Below are positions 52,648 to 61,845 of a stretch of DNA of 64,000 nt, piece after piece. The DNA is taken from NCBI GenBank assembly GCA_016719295.1, contig JADKAF010000001.1, positions 4,588,001-4,652,000 on the forward strand, read 5' to 3'. Made by a program: the position numbers and the translations under genes. The stretch's first letter is position 1, and each line of letters opens with the position of its first letter. Source of the DNA: Planctomycetota bacterium (GTDB lineage: Bacteria > Planctomycetota > UBA1135 > JADKAF01). The notes below the pieces were generated by a model. That model had not been told where the DNA came from, searched no databases, and saw nothing but the letters and a program-made list of their open reading frames with translations.

Positions 52648-55056
52648 CTACTTGTCGGAACTGGCGGCGAGGGCGGGCCGGAAGCCCAGGTACTCGACAC
52701 GATAGCTAGCATCGAACCTGACACGGAGCGCAGAACGGCAGTCTTGAGCCGATATGCCCCAACTGCCGCCTCGTCCAACACCCCCGGAGCGCCTGTCGAC
52801 ATCCTCGCACCATTCCCAGACATTGCCATGCATGTCGTAGAATCCCCAGGCGTTCGGCTTTCGCGTCTTCACAGCGTGGGCGAATGCTCCACTACGAGAC
52901 TCATCGAAAACGGCGTACGCGCCAAGGAGTCCCGCATCCCATCCAAAACAGTACGCTGCCCGGCTGCCAGCTCGGCATGCCAGCTCCCACTCCGCCTCGC
53001 GAGGCAAACGGTAGACAAAGCCTGCGGGCAATCGCCCTGCTTCGCGCTCGCTTTGCGTCAGTCGGCGGCAGAATTCTTGAGCATGCTCCAAAGACACATG
53101 CGTCGCTGCGACGCCGGCCCATTCCTGCACGAAGGGCTGCCCCGTCCACGGCGTAGTGGCCATCAGTTGGTTCCATTGCGCCTGCGTGACCTCTGTTTCC
53201 GCAAGCCAGAATTCCCGCGCGATAGAGACCGGACGCATCGCCTCATCGCTGTCGTGACCAGGCTCGTAATCCGAACTTCCCATCACGAAATTAGGAGCCG
53301 CCTTAACATGCAGCATGGCGAGACCGATGCCGGTATTGATCGCCGGCTTTTGCGGAGATTGCGATTCTAGCCCCGAACTGAAAGCGAGGGCTGCTCGGAA
53401 TCCAAGGTAGCTGCGGCGCGCGCCAGAAACGTCCCTGGTCCGAACCGCAGATCTGCAACCTGACGCCGGCTCATACCAACTACCGCCTCGGCTCACCCGT
53501 TCGAACTTGGAATAGACCTCCTCGCACCACTCCGAGACATTGCCGTGCATATCGTAGAAGCCCCAGGCGTTCGGCTTCCTGAGCAGCCGTAGGGGGACTT
53601 CAGGTAGCGTCCAGCGCTTTACTTCACGGGCATGTGCGCCTTCAGATTCCTTATCGCATCCAAATACAGCATAACTTCCTAGCCCACTTTCATCCGCCCC
53701 GTAGCAATACGCCGCCTGGCTACCTGCTCGGCATGCCAACTCCCACTCCGCCTCTCTTGGCAAGCGGTAGGAATGGCCCGCTGGCACTCGCCCCGCCAAG
53801 CGCTCGCGCTCCGTCAGTCGCCGGCAGAACTCTCGTGCGTCATTCCACGAGACATAGGTCGCCGCGACCTCGTCCCCCTCCAGCACATAAGCCTCACCAG
53901 CCCACGGCTTCGTCCCCATCACAGCGTGCCACTGAGATTGGGTCACCTCGGTCTCACCCAACCAGAAACCACGATTGATCGGAGCCGCCCGCTGGTCTTC
54001 GTCCTTGCTCCGACCGGCCTCACCAACTGGGCTACCCATCACGAAGTCGGGGTCTGGACTTACCTGTATCATGGTGAGCCTGATGCAGGTAGATATTCGC
54101 TCCCTAGGTCCAGACTCGACGATCGGACGGCGGCTCGATTCCATATCTTCTTCGACCTCTGCTTCTGACGCGACATCTTTGACCGCCTCAACCGGATTGG
54201 AGACGAGAACGGGCCGGAAGCCGACGCTGTCAGCAGCGCCAGACAAGACCTCCCATTGAATCGCAGACTCACAAAGTAGAGCTGGCAAATCCCAACTGCC
54301 ACCCCTCGCTATTATTTCCCGCGAAAGAGTGTAGCCCCCCCCACACAACTCCGAAACATTGCCGTGCATGTCATAGAATCCCCAGGCGTTTGGCTTTCGT
54401 GACCTTACTTCGTGAGCGTACTCTCCATTCCGCGACTCTTCGCATACGGCGTACTCGCCGAGCAGGCTAGAATCCGCGCCATAACAATAGGCCTCCTGGC
54501 TCCCTGCTCGGCACGCCAATTCCCACTCGCCTCCGCGGGGCAAGCGATAGACATGGCCCGCAGGCAATCGCCCCGCCGATCTCTCGATTTGCGTCAGGCG
54601 GCGGCAGAACTCTTGCCCCCCCCCCCATGAAATATAGGTGGCCGCGACTAAGCTACCCTCCTGTACACTGGGACGTCCCTGCCACGGAGTCGTCCCCATT
54701 ATTGCCCGCCATTGCCCTTGCGTAACCTCTGTCTCACCCAACCAGAATCCATGCGCAACCGCGTCCGAAACCGGGACCTGATCCATGCGCATAGGATCAC
54801 GGCCCGCGCTACCCCTCACGAGAGCGGCGACCGGATTCACGTACAGCATGGTAAGCCCGATGCCGGTGCGAATAGGCTCCAACCGCGGAGAATTTGACAC
54901 TGATCCGCCCCTTCCATCCTCGCCACAGCCCTGGGTTAACATCATCAGGGCGCAAATGCCCAGAACTGGGATGCAGATCGCGAGCGCGCCCATCCATGCT
55001 CTCCTCCTCGCCCAAGGAGCCAGCCCACCAACCTTCTCGACGAACTTCCACGACAT
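52648..55056 (-). CDS. Membrane-anchored protein with three FGE-sulfatase-like domains
   Basis: About 802 residues from ATG 55056 (GAGGTAAG upstream). An N-terminal transmembrane segment (WMGALAICIPVLGICALMML) is followed by three tandem formylglycine-generating-enzyme-like domains at roughly 55-270, 310-545 and 560-795. Each has GFWLGETEVTQxQW or similar, a YRLPREAEWELACRAGS motif, and KPNAWGFYDMHGNVxE, then RGGSW and a C-R-S-A type segment. Domain 1 is degenerate near the end (CESAIQW in place of CRSAxR). The family includes sulfatase activators and iron-dependent oxidases. Three copies in one chain suggests binding of a repeated substrate. Confidence 0.85.
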   Translation of the reverse strand: MSWKFVEKVGGLAPWARRRAWMGALAICIPVLGICALMMLTQGCGEDGRGGSVSNSPRLEPIRTGIGLTMLYVNPVAALVRGSAGRDPMRMDQVPVSDAVAHGFWLGETEVTQGQWRAIMGTTPWQGRPSVQEGSLVAATYISWGGGQEFCRRLTQIERSAGRLPAGHVYRLPRGGEWELACRAGSQEAYCYGADSSLLGEYAVCEESRNGEYAHEVRSRKPNAWGFYDMHGNVSELCGGGYTLSREIIARGGSWDLPALLCESAIQWEVLSGAADSVGFRPVLVSNPVEAVKDVASEAEVEEDMESSRRPIVESGPRERISTCIRLTMIQVSPDPDFVMGSPVGEAGRSKDEDQRAAPINRGFWLGETEVTQSQWHAVMGTKPWAGEAYVLEGDEVAATYVSWNDAREFCRRLTERERLAGRVPAGHSYRLPREAEWELACRAGSQAAYCYGADESGLGSYAVFGCDKESEGAHAREVKRWTLPEVPLRLLRKPNAWGFYDMHGNVSEWCEEVYSKFERVSRGGSWYEPASGCRSAVRTRDVSGARRSYLGFRAALAFSSGLESQSPQKPAINTGIGLAMLHVKAAPNFVMGSSDYEPGHDSDEAMRPVSIAREFWLAETEVTQAQWNQLMATTPWTGQPFVQEWAGVAATHVSLEHAQEFCRRLTQSEREAGRLPAGFVYRLPREAEWELACRAGSRAAYCFGWDAGLLGAYAVFDESRSGAFAHAVKTRKPNAWGFYDMHGNVWEWCEDVDRRSGGVGRGGSWGISAQDCRSALRVRFDASYRVEYLGFRPALAASSDK

Positions 55057-55150
55057 GCTGCTTACCTCGACCAAACGCGGCACCTGAGTTCCCGACCTTC
55101 GGAAGGATGACGACTTCGCAGCGACAGGGGGATGCCTCTGCTACCTTAGT

Positions 55151-55215
55151 ATGGCCCACGTTGCAGCGCAAGAGGGCTTCGCTGCCGGAGCACAGATTCA
55201 ACGAACCACTCTAGA
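55151..55215 (+). pseudogene. Small gene split by IS1380 copy 4, 5' part
   Basis: From ATG 55151 to the TCTAGA duplication. Removing the insertion and one duplicated TCTAGA joins this to 57053..57371 in one frame of 128 codons: AGAQIQRTTLDVPGEPRGAN across the junction. The frame upstream is open to about 55086. Function unknown. Confidence 0.55.
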
Positions 55216-57046
55216 CCTCAAACAAGCGAATGCGGATCGCGGGCGACCGCAGGTGAGTGTGGCGTAGAGCGGGCACGAGCTCGTCTTCTGCCGCCAGGCG
55301 GCAGGGTCGAATCGTCCAATCCACTTCGCTTCGTCTCGTCCTCCGTGTCCGTCGTGGCTCGTCAGTCCGTTCGCGCAAGGCCTCGGCTCTATCGTCGTCA
55401 GCAGCGCATCGCGCGCACGGCGTCCGAACCGCGAAGCAGCGCTGCGAGCAGTGGCGTCCAGCTTAGAAAGCGCACGACGGTGCGCCTCCCGTTCGAAGCA
55501 CTTGTGCAGGAATGCGGATCATCCAGTTGAGGAAGGTCCGGAACTCCATCTTCAGGACTCGGTCGCGCTCTTCTTCGCGGCGTTCGCTCCACCGCCCCTT
55601 GGTCGGCAAGACAAGTGCGAGCCATGCCTTCAGAGACCAGGCGATCGCCGTCATCACCATGTATGCCCAGTTCGCGACGAGCGTATCGACAGGTGCTCGC
55701 AGCGAGTGCACTCCGCCCTTTAGCTGCGCGAGGAGGTTCTCCTGGTTGCAGCGCTGATTCGCCTGAAGCACGACCGCGCTGGGCGAATCCGCATCACGGT
55801 TCGTGATGTAGAAGAAGAACACCGTCTCGGGCTCGAGCTCCAACTGCCCGCGTCGCACTTCGATCGTCTTCTTCAGGACCACCATCCGAACTCGCGAGAG
55901 CACGCGCTTGGTTGGTAGCGCATCTCCGCGACATCTTCGCGCTCGAGCCGGAGGTTCTTGTATCCGCGCTCCTCGACGATGGCTTTGCGATGATTCTCGC
56001 GAGGGCTCCTCTGCAGCTCCGATCCAGATCCTCGCTTCTTCCGCTTCAGGGGCGTCCAGGACGCGTTGGGGAGATTCGCGGCCTGCATCACGAGCGGCGT
56101 ATTCGCAGCGTAGCCGAAGATGAACTCGACCCCATCTTCGTGCCAGCGATCCAGATGCTGCGACTGGGAGAAGGCGGTATCACCACGTAGCAGGACGGAG
56201 CGGAAGCCGGCCTTGCGGACCAATGCAATCGTCCGATCCGCCATCTCGGCTGCGCCTTCGTGTGACGGACGATTCCCGCGGCGATTCTCGATCTCCAGCG
56301 GTTCCCTGGTATTGGCGAGCGACGCGACGAGCGGATGATAGCTCCACTCGCCCTTGTAGTTGATGTCGACGCCCTCTCTGCGCTCGCCATCGGTCGCCAC
56401 GTACGTACCGTCGAAGTCGATCGTTGCCTTGGCGAAGAAGGCCTCGGGTTGCCGTGCCCACACGCGCAGGCGGCTCTCGTTGATCGCCGCCTGCAGCTCT
56501 GCCACCGCGTCGATCGTGAATCGGCGACAGAAGTCGCCGGCCGTTGTCGGATCGGGGATACGCTGCGCGCCCAACAGGTCGAGGTAGGCCTCGTTTTTTC
56601 TGAGCAGCTCGAGATCCTCGATGGTCTGCCCACCACACAGCGCGCTGTAGGCGAAGTTCAGCGCATGATCGGACTCGTGGTAGGGCTTGTGCGCTTTGAG
56701 CACGTGCACGCGACGATCAATGCTCTCGAAGAGGCCGACCTGCTTCGCAAGCTCGTGAACGACACCTATTCCGCCCGTCGCCAAGGCGCGATCGCGTTGC
56801 GCCAGATCGAAGTGCAGGGGAGTCCTGGTGAACATCGGCAGCGCCTGTCCCTCCCATTCGCGATCTCGGAGGCGATCGTCGATTCGGCACTTGCGGCGGC
56901 GCAGCTCTCGGGATCTATTGCTGGTCACTCGAAACGCTCCTTCAGCTCGTACGCGTTGGATTTCAGCAACCGCGTTGTACGAGCCCGAAGCGGGCGTTTC
57001 GAGCGTTTCTCAGTTCCTTGATTGGGCGCGATGCGCTGGTCCTAGG
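55216..57046 (-). mobile_element. IS1380-family element, copy 4 (inverted)
   Basis: An 1831-bp copy in reverse orientation. It is flanked on both sides by the same TCTAGA (55210..55215 and 57047..57052), so this insertion has kept its own flanks. Its transposase frame has two 1-base deletions. Confidence 0.9.
55398..56928 (-). pseudogene. IS1380 transposase, copy 4, frameshifted
   Basis: The first ~345 codons read as in copy 1, then a deleted G near 55889 shifts the frame, and another deleted G near 55490 shifts it again before the normal C-terminus (ending DAVRAMRC). It is inactive unless these are sequencing errors. Confidence 0.8.
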
Positions 57047-57052
57047 TCTAGA

Positions 57053-57371
57053 TGTCCCTGGAGAACCACGGGGGGCGAATTCGACGCGCGTCCGAGAGAT
57101 CAAGGATCGAATCAACGCCCTGCTCGAAGTGCATCTAGGATCGCGCATGGAACTCCGCGTCCAGCACGGACGGCTCCGACGCGAGCTATCACTGAAGTGG
57201 ACCAGCGAGGAATGCTACTGCGGTATCCAAGTCCTCCACCGCCACGCCGACTTGCTGAGCCACGCCACTGCCCCCTGCAAGGTGAGCCCTGATCATGCCC
57301 ACGTTTCATTCCACGAAGGCGGCGACTGCGCGCCTTCCCTGGAGTGCTCGCAGTCTTCGCGTGAGCACTGA
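57053..57371 (+). pseudogene. Small gene split by IS1380 copy 4, 3' part
   Basis: Continues the frame begun at 55151 to a TGA at 57371. It contains REIKDRINALLEVHLGSRME, LSLKWTSEECYCGIQVLHRH and a Cys/His-rich end (SHATAPCKVSPDHAHVSFH), which may bind metal. No family is recognised. Confidence 0.55.
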
Positions 57372-57459
57372 TCTCGAACGCCACCGCGTCCCTGCATCGA
57401 GCGACAGTCTTTTTACTAACTGCGTCGCCCTGACGCATCGCTAGAGCACGCCCACCTAA

Positions 57460-57966
57460 TCAGCGAGGTACCTTGTAGATGCGGTAGACATCCTGCTGCA
57501 TAAACCAAAGCAACTCGACCGCCTCTTCGTACTTCTCGCCGAGCTCCGCACGAAGCCAAGCGATAACCGATGTTCCAAGACGCGAAGCGGGACGAAGCCA
57601 CGGGTCCACCAGCTCTGCCTCCGTTGCGAAGAACGCCGCCATGACCAACGCGTCCACGCGCTGCTGGCGTGTGCTCTCGGGTGCAGCGGCGACCGCAACC
57701 AGGTCGGCCATAAGCTGCAAGTTACACTCCTTCGTGAACCACCCGAACTCCCTATAGCACTGGTCGTGCGCTCTGCAGGCCTTGTCGATCGGGTCGAACC
57801 AGTAGTCCTGCAGCGACCCCCATCCCGGGCCGCAGTGCCGGCCGCCCCTGTAGGTGATCACGCCTCCGCCGGGCTGGAACTTGACCTGCAGCCGAGTGTC
57901 CTTGAGAAGCTGCCAGGCAGTCGCCGCAGAGCTCAGCCCGATCAGCAGAGGCAATTGAATGACCAC
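57460..57966 (-). CDS. Phospholipase A2-fold protein, candidate effector
   Basis: 168 residues from GTG 57966, with AGGAGG 6 bases upstream. The N-terminus is hydrophobic (VVIQLPLLIGLSSAATAW). Residues about 40-85 carry a phospholipase A2 signature: a glycine-rich calcium loop (HCGPGWGSLQDYW) and the active-site helix DKACRAHDQCYREFG, with the His-Asp pair. The usual tandem Cys is reduced to A-C. Phospholipase A2 hydrolyses membrane phospholipids, and the fold occurs in parvovirus capsids and in bacterial secreted proteins. It is the last gene of the contractile-injection operon, so it may be an effector delivered by it. The immunity gene, if any, is not recognised. Confidence 0.7.
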   Translation of the reverse strand: MVIQLPLLIGLSSAATAWQLLKDTRLQVKFQPGGGVITYRGGRHCGPGWGSLQDYWFDPIDKACRAHDQCYREFGWFTKECNLQLMADLVAVAAAPESTRQQRVDALVMAAFFATEAELVDPWLRPASRLGTSVIAWLRAELGEKYEEAVELLWFMQQDVYRIYKVPR

Positions 57967-57979
57967 GATTCCTCCTAAG

Positions 57980-58423
57980 TCACCGACCGACGCGTGCGAA
58001 AGATTGACCGCTTTGAACGACTTGCCAGGTTCCGCTCTTCGCCGGAGCGGGGTCCGGCACGGGAGGCGAGCCGGCTTTCAACGCTGGTGTGCAGCTCAGC
58101 CGAAAAGTCCCCTTCGTGCGAGAACAGGCCATGTTCGCCCCGCCTACGGTAATCCCCTGCGAGAGAGTTCCCCTGTCGACACGGATCGACGCAGACAGCA
58201 CGCTACCCGGGACATCGGAGAAACCGGTCGCCGTATAGCTCCGCCCCAGAAGAAGACTGGCAAGACGCTCGAGATCCTCGGGAGAAGCCACCGCCTTCCC
58301 GTCCGACGTCATCCCATGCGGCGAGACGCTCACCGACAGGCTGCCATCCCAACCTCCGGCCCAAGCCCAACCCGGATCGGGCGAGAATTCCACCTTGCCC
58401 CCGTCGACCAGCAGCTCATCCAT
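57980..58423 (-). CDS. Hypothetical protein of the injection-type operon, 147 aa
   Basis: I start it at ATG 58423: AAGGAG lies 8 bases upstream and the start overlaps the preceding stop (ATGGATGA). It is beta-rich: GWDGSLSVSVSPHG, YTATGFSDVPGSVLSASIRV and ITVGGANMACSRTKGTFRLS. No domain is recognised; an adaptor or spike-associated protein is possible. It is followed 13 bases later by the phospholipase-fold gene. Confidence 0.5.
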   Translation of the reverse strand: MDELLVDGGKVEFSPDPGWAWAGGWDGSLSVSVSPHGMTSDGKAVASPEDLERLASLLLGRSYTATGFSDVPGSVLSASIRVDRGTLSQGITVGGANMACSRTKGTFRLSCTPALKAGSPPVPDPAPAKSGTWQVVQSGQSFARVGR

Positions 58424-59759
58424 CGGAAGCTCCTTCCCATTCGAGTCGAATCGGGAGCTCGCCAAAGTGATCACGGAGCCGAGCCGCAACGCCTTCGAAG
58501 AAGAGCTCGATTCGCTGGGCCACGGCGCCAGGGCGGGGACGCAAGGGGATCACCCATGTCGGGATCGCATACCCCGTCCTCGCATCGCGGCGCGCCTCCA
58601 CTCGAACCGCCGGGGCCGGAAGGCTGAGGTCGACCCAGGCGCGAAGGGGCGCCGGCAGGATCTGGAAGGCAGCTTGGCGCAGCTCGTCGGAGGACGGGTA
58701 CCGGACCGGCGGTCGAGCGAGGAGCCAAACAGCCCCCTCCCGCAAGTCGCGGCCACCCGATAGGGAGCGATCAGGAACGATTCGCGTGACCGCCTGGAAC
58801 ACGGGAACGCGGTCCCGCTCGAGCTGCGCTCCGGGCTCAACTTGGAGATCCTCCGGCCACTCCAGAAAGCGGAGATACGCAACTCGCATGCGTCTGGTGG
58901 CTGCACCACGCTCATCGAGAAAGACCATCCTTCCGGAAGACTCGATCCGAAACGTGCGCAGGGGATCGGTGTCCGGCGGCGCATATCGCTCATCTAGATA
59001 GGTCCGCTGGGCGGTCACGTCCTCGCATTGCATGACCAACGGTGACCGTCCCTCGAGGACGATGTCCTCCTTGATGCCGGTCGGCTCGATGCGCTCCAAC
59101 ACGCGATTCCCGATCAACGCCCCGTTGACGAACAGGGCACCAGCCAAGCGCTCGGCGAGCACCGGTGCAGATTCTCGCCCGACCGTGACTCGAATAGACG
59201 GGGCAACCCGGAGAGCCTTCATCAAGGCATCGAAAGGCAGCCTGAGCAACCGGCCGTGGTAGGGGTTCAGCAGCATCGGCGTCAGATCGACGGGTCCGTG
59301 CCACGGGTCGTCCCAGATCGGCGGTGGACCGAGCCGCGCGAGAAGTCCTGGCGGCCAGAGGGCGGCCGCCAGGGCGGCAAACGCATCGAGAGATTCGACT
59401 CCGGAGGCTTTCTCGGGGCGAACGAACAGCACGGCCTCTTCCCCAACCCCAGCCTCCGCTTCGAGACGATCCAGGAGTGGATCGAACACCAATTCGAGGT
59501 CGGCTCCGCGGGCTCGGACCTCGACCTCGTTCTGCTTCAGCGGAACCGGTCGGAATCGGCGTGGAAGCAAGCCGAGCCTCGCGTTGGACTTAGGCTCGAC
59601 GATCCATCCCTCGGCCCAGCTCGAGGACGGCCTACAGGCAGGAAGGGCCTCCGCGAGGAGGCTTCGAAGCTTGCTCTTGCCCAAGAGCGAGAACTCTATC
59701 CTCCTGACCCATTTCTTCAGGACCCGGACCTCCCGATCGGTCAACATGGCCTGCGACAT
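58416..59759 (-). CDS. Baseplate-like protein of the injection-type operon
   Basis: About 447 residues; GTG 59774 and ATG 59759 are both possible starts, and I take the ATG. The middle has LFVNGALIGNRVLERIEPTG, DIVLEGRSPLVMQ and VEVRARGADLELVFDP, reminiscent of large baseplate proteins of T6SS and phage-tail-like systems, between the spike gene and small downstream genes. I could not assign it to TssF or TssK with confidence. It starts a few bases after the VgrG-like stop and overlaps the next gene, so these are translated as a unit. Confidence 0.4.
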   Translation of the reverse strand: MSQAMLTDREVRVLKKWVRRIEFSLLGKSKLRSLLAEALPACRPSSSWAEGWIVEPKSNARLGLLPRRFRPVPLKQNEVEVRARGADLELVFDPLLDRLEAEAGVGEEAVLFVRPEKASGVESLDAFAALAAALWPPGLLARLGPPPIWDDPWHGPVDLTPMLLNPYHGRLLRLPFDALMKALRVAPSIRVTVGRESAPVLAERLAGALFVNGALIGNRVLERIEPTGIKEDIVLEGRSPLVMQCEDVTAQRTYLDERYAPPDTDPLRTFRIESSGRMVFLDERGAATRRMRVAYLRFLEWPEDLQVEPGAQLERDRVPVFQAVTRIVPDRSLSGGRDLREGAVWLLARPPVRYPSSDELRQAAFQILPAPLRAWVDLSLPAPAVRVEARRDARTGYAIPTWVIPLRPRPGAVAQRIELFFEGVAARLRDHFGELPIRLEWEGASDG

Positions 59760-59779
59760 GGAACCTGACGACACCTCTG

Positions 59780-61210
59780 CTACTCCTCTTTCACATCGAG
59801 TGTTTCGGAGATCGTCACCGGTCCGAGGAAGCGAATCAACTTACCTTGGAAGGTAAGCGTACCGGTTTCCTGGTCGATGTCGAGCCGCAAGCCAGGCGAT
59901 GCATGAAGGATGCGCCGGGTCCCCGTCGTCGGTTGGCCCCCGCCTGCTCCGCGGTAGATCGCACCGACAATGGTCGGCGGATCGAAGCCGATGGGATCGA
60001 GCAGAGCAACGACGGACGCGCCGGCGGCCGGAACCTCGGCTGCCCCGCAGCCTGGCTTGGAAGCGGTTGCTTGAGCCACCGGACACCAGATGCCGTCCCC
60101 GGATTCGTGCCAAGGAAAAGCGACCCGCACCCACGCTCGGCCGGACTCATCCGGATCGTCGAGGCAGGTACCGATCACGGCCACCACGGGCCCTGGGGTA
60201 GCCGAGACGGGAATCCCTCCTAGCGGTCCGACGGGGACGGCGTCGATGGCCAGGGAGAGCGAATCGCGATGGGCCGGCGTGTACGTGAGCTCAGATTGCC
60301 GTACCAGCAATACATCCGTGATCTCCGAGTCGGCCAGCTTCAAGCGGTCCCCGACCCGAACCTGCGTTGCCAGGGGGCCATTCAGCACGGCCCGCCAGGC
60401 CGTAAGGCCACCCCGAACGGCGGCAGCGGCTCGGCCCGCCCGCTCGGCGTCCGTGAGTCCCGCTCCGCCCCCGTAGAAGTCGTGTGGACGACAAGCTCCT
60501 AAGGAGTGAGCAGCGGCGGCCAACGGAGTCCCGGGATTGGCGCAAGGTGCCGCGTTCGCGGGGCGCGACGGCGTCTTCTCGGCGAGGAGATCCGTCGAGA
60601 CACACCGCGCGCCAGCGGGTCGCTTGTGTACGTGAAGGGTCGTCGAGCGTGGAACCAAGGCACTGCGAGGCACCGTGTGCAAGGCACCGTCGGTGTGGTC
60701 TGCAAAGCAAAGGGTGCCGGTCGGGTCTTCCCGTAGGTACAAGCCGTGCCAGCCGGCAAGCAACTGCAGCACTTCGTAATCCGTGCGGCCGAACTGGTAG
60801 AGGTGAGATACCGGCATGCTGAGCCGCGTGGAGTTGCCGACCCCCGCCAGCAGCTCCGCGATGCCCGACAGGGATTTGATTGCGACCCGCCCGGGGCCGG
60901 TTCCGAAGGATCGAACGCGAACCGTCTCGTCCCGCTGCGCGGACTTCCCGAGCACGGTCAAGACAGCGACGCCGTCTTCGCGGAGGATCGCATCGGAAAC
61001 GGTGCCCGCGAGGACCGGCTGGCCAACGGGAATGGGCCCAGGGAGTGTCATGCGTATCGAGACGGCGCTCCCGCACACGCCGAGCGCGGCCGCGACCGAG
61101 GCATCGTATCTCACGCGGACGTGCCCGGTGGGCGGAAGGTTCGCCCGCATGCTCAAGGTCAACGACTCGACTCGGTCGATGCTGAACCCTGGCGCCGAGA
61201 CTTCCACCAT
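59780..61210 (-). CDS. vgrG: VgrG-like spike protein
   Basis: About 476 residues. The start is probably ATG 61210 (TGATG with the previous stop) rather than GTG 61237. The N-terminal part contains a gpD-like region (DYEVLQLLAGWHGLYLREDP). Near residues 330-400 is an OB-fold like the tail spike: VAVIGTCLDDPDESGRAWVR, FPWHESGDGIWCPVAQATAS and VPAAGASVVALLDP, as in VgrG gpV-like domains. The end (LDIDQETGTLTFQGKLIRFL) is a short beta-helix-like tip. In contractile injection systems VgrG forms the puncturing spike and carries effectors. The adjacent PLA2 and nuclease-like genes fit that use. Confidence 0.7.
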   Translation of the reverse strand: MVEVSAPGFSIDRVESLTLSMRANLPPTGHVRVRYDASVAAALGVCGSAVSIRMTLPGPIPVGQPVLAGTVSDAILREDGVAVLTVLGKSAQRDETVRVRSFGTGPGRVAIKSLSGIAELLAGVGNSTRLSMPVSHLYQFGRTDYEVLQLLAGWHGLYLREDPTGTLCFADHTDGALHTVPRSALVPRSTTLHVHKRPAGARCVSTDLLAEKTPSRPANAAPCANPGTPLAAAAHSLGACRPHDFYGGGAGLTDAERAGRAAAAVRGGLTAWRAVLNGPLATQVRVGDRLKLADSEITDVLLVRQSELTYTPAHRDSLSLAIDAVPVGPLGGIPVSATPGPVVAVIGTCLDDPDESGRAWVRVAFPWHESGDGIWCPVAQATASKPGCGAAEVPAAGASVVALLDPIGFDPPTIVGAIYRGAGGGQPTTGTRRILHASPGLRLDIDQETGTLTFQGKLIRFLGPVTISETLDVKEE

Positions 61211-61785
61211 CACGGCTTGGTCGCTTCGTGTTCCCACAGGATGACCCCCGGCTGGGGACTGGAGAAGGAGAGAACTCCTGGAACCGGCGCTGACACGCGA
61301 GCCGAGGGCACTTCCAGCCGACGGCCCGGGTGCCAGATCTCGCTGGCGTCGATCAGATTGCTGCGATACCGCGCACTGTTGCGAGAGAGGGCGGCGTACT
61401 CGCGGTCCGCCTGCCGCAACAGCGCCAAGAACGCGCTTAATTGTCTAAGGGCCTTCTGCTTGCCTTGGGACATCGGCTTGACCTCCCACACCTCCCGAGT
61501 TCGGAAGTCCGCCAGGTCCGGGCGGCGGCTGGCAGCGCTCTGCGGTGGCTCGAGCGGGAACGCCGCACCCTCGAGCGTCTGGAGCACCAGCTTCACGATC
61601 TGCAAGTAGGGGTCGCAGAGACGATGGTCCAACACGTTGACGCTCGTGAGGAGGGAGAATCGTTCGCCCCCGAAGCGAATCGCCGTATCGTCGATCAGCC
61701 ACCGGTCGGGATGGCGCTTGCGGTACCACTCCGCCACATGGGCATGCGCCGTGCGCCCGAGGGTCTGTCGATCGCGATCGTTCAT
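61210..61785 (-). CDS. PD-(D/E)xK nuclease-like protein, candidate effector
   Basis: 191 residues from ATG 61785. SRRPDLADFRTREVWEVKPM near residues 106-125 matches a restriction-endonuclease-like core (D...ExK: the Asp in PDLADF, Glu and Lys in WEVKP), with a QLSAFLALLRQAD helix after it. The N-terminal third (AHVAEWYRKRHPDRWLIDDT) is unrecognised. Encoded in tandem with the VgrG-like gene, it could be a DNA-cutting effector or a chaperone. Its stop overlaps the spike start. Confidence 0.5.
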   Translation of the reverse strand: MNDRDRQTLGRTAHAHVAEWYRKRHPDRWLIDDTAIRFGGERFSLLTSVNVLDHRLCDPYLQIVKLVLQTLEGAAFPLEPPQSAASRRPDLADFRTREVWEVKPMSQGKQKALRQLSAFLALLRQADREYAALSRNSARYRSNLIDASEIWHPGRRLEVPSARVSAPVPGVLSFSSPQPGVILWEHEATKP

Positions 61786-61845
61786 TGGTCGTCTCCGATT
61801 GCGGTCTGGGGAGGGGCGTGAGAGGTCGTCCCCTCCCTGGAGCCG

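Noticed and set aside
52504..53370. Plus-strand ORF of 288 codons
   Set aside because: Antisense to the third FGE domain; no ribosome binding site or motif.
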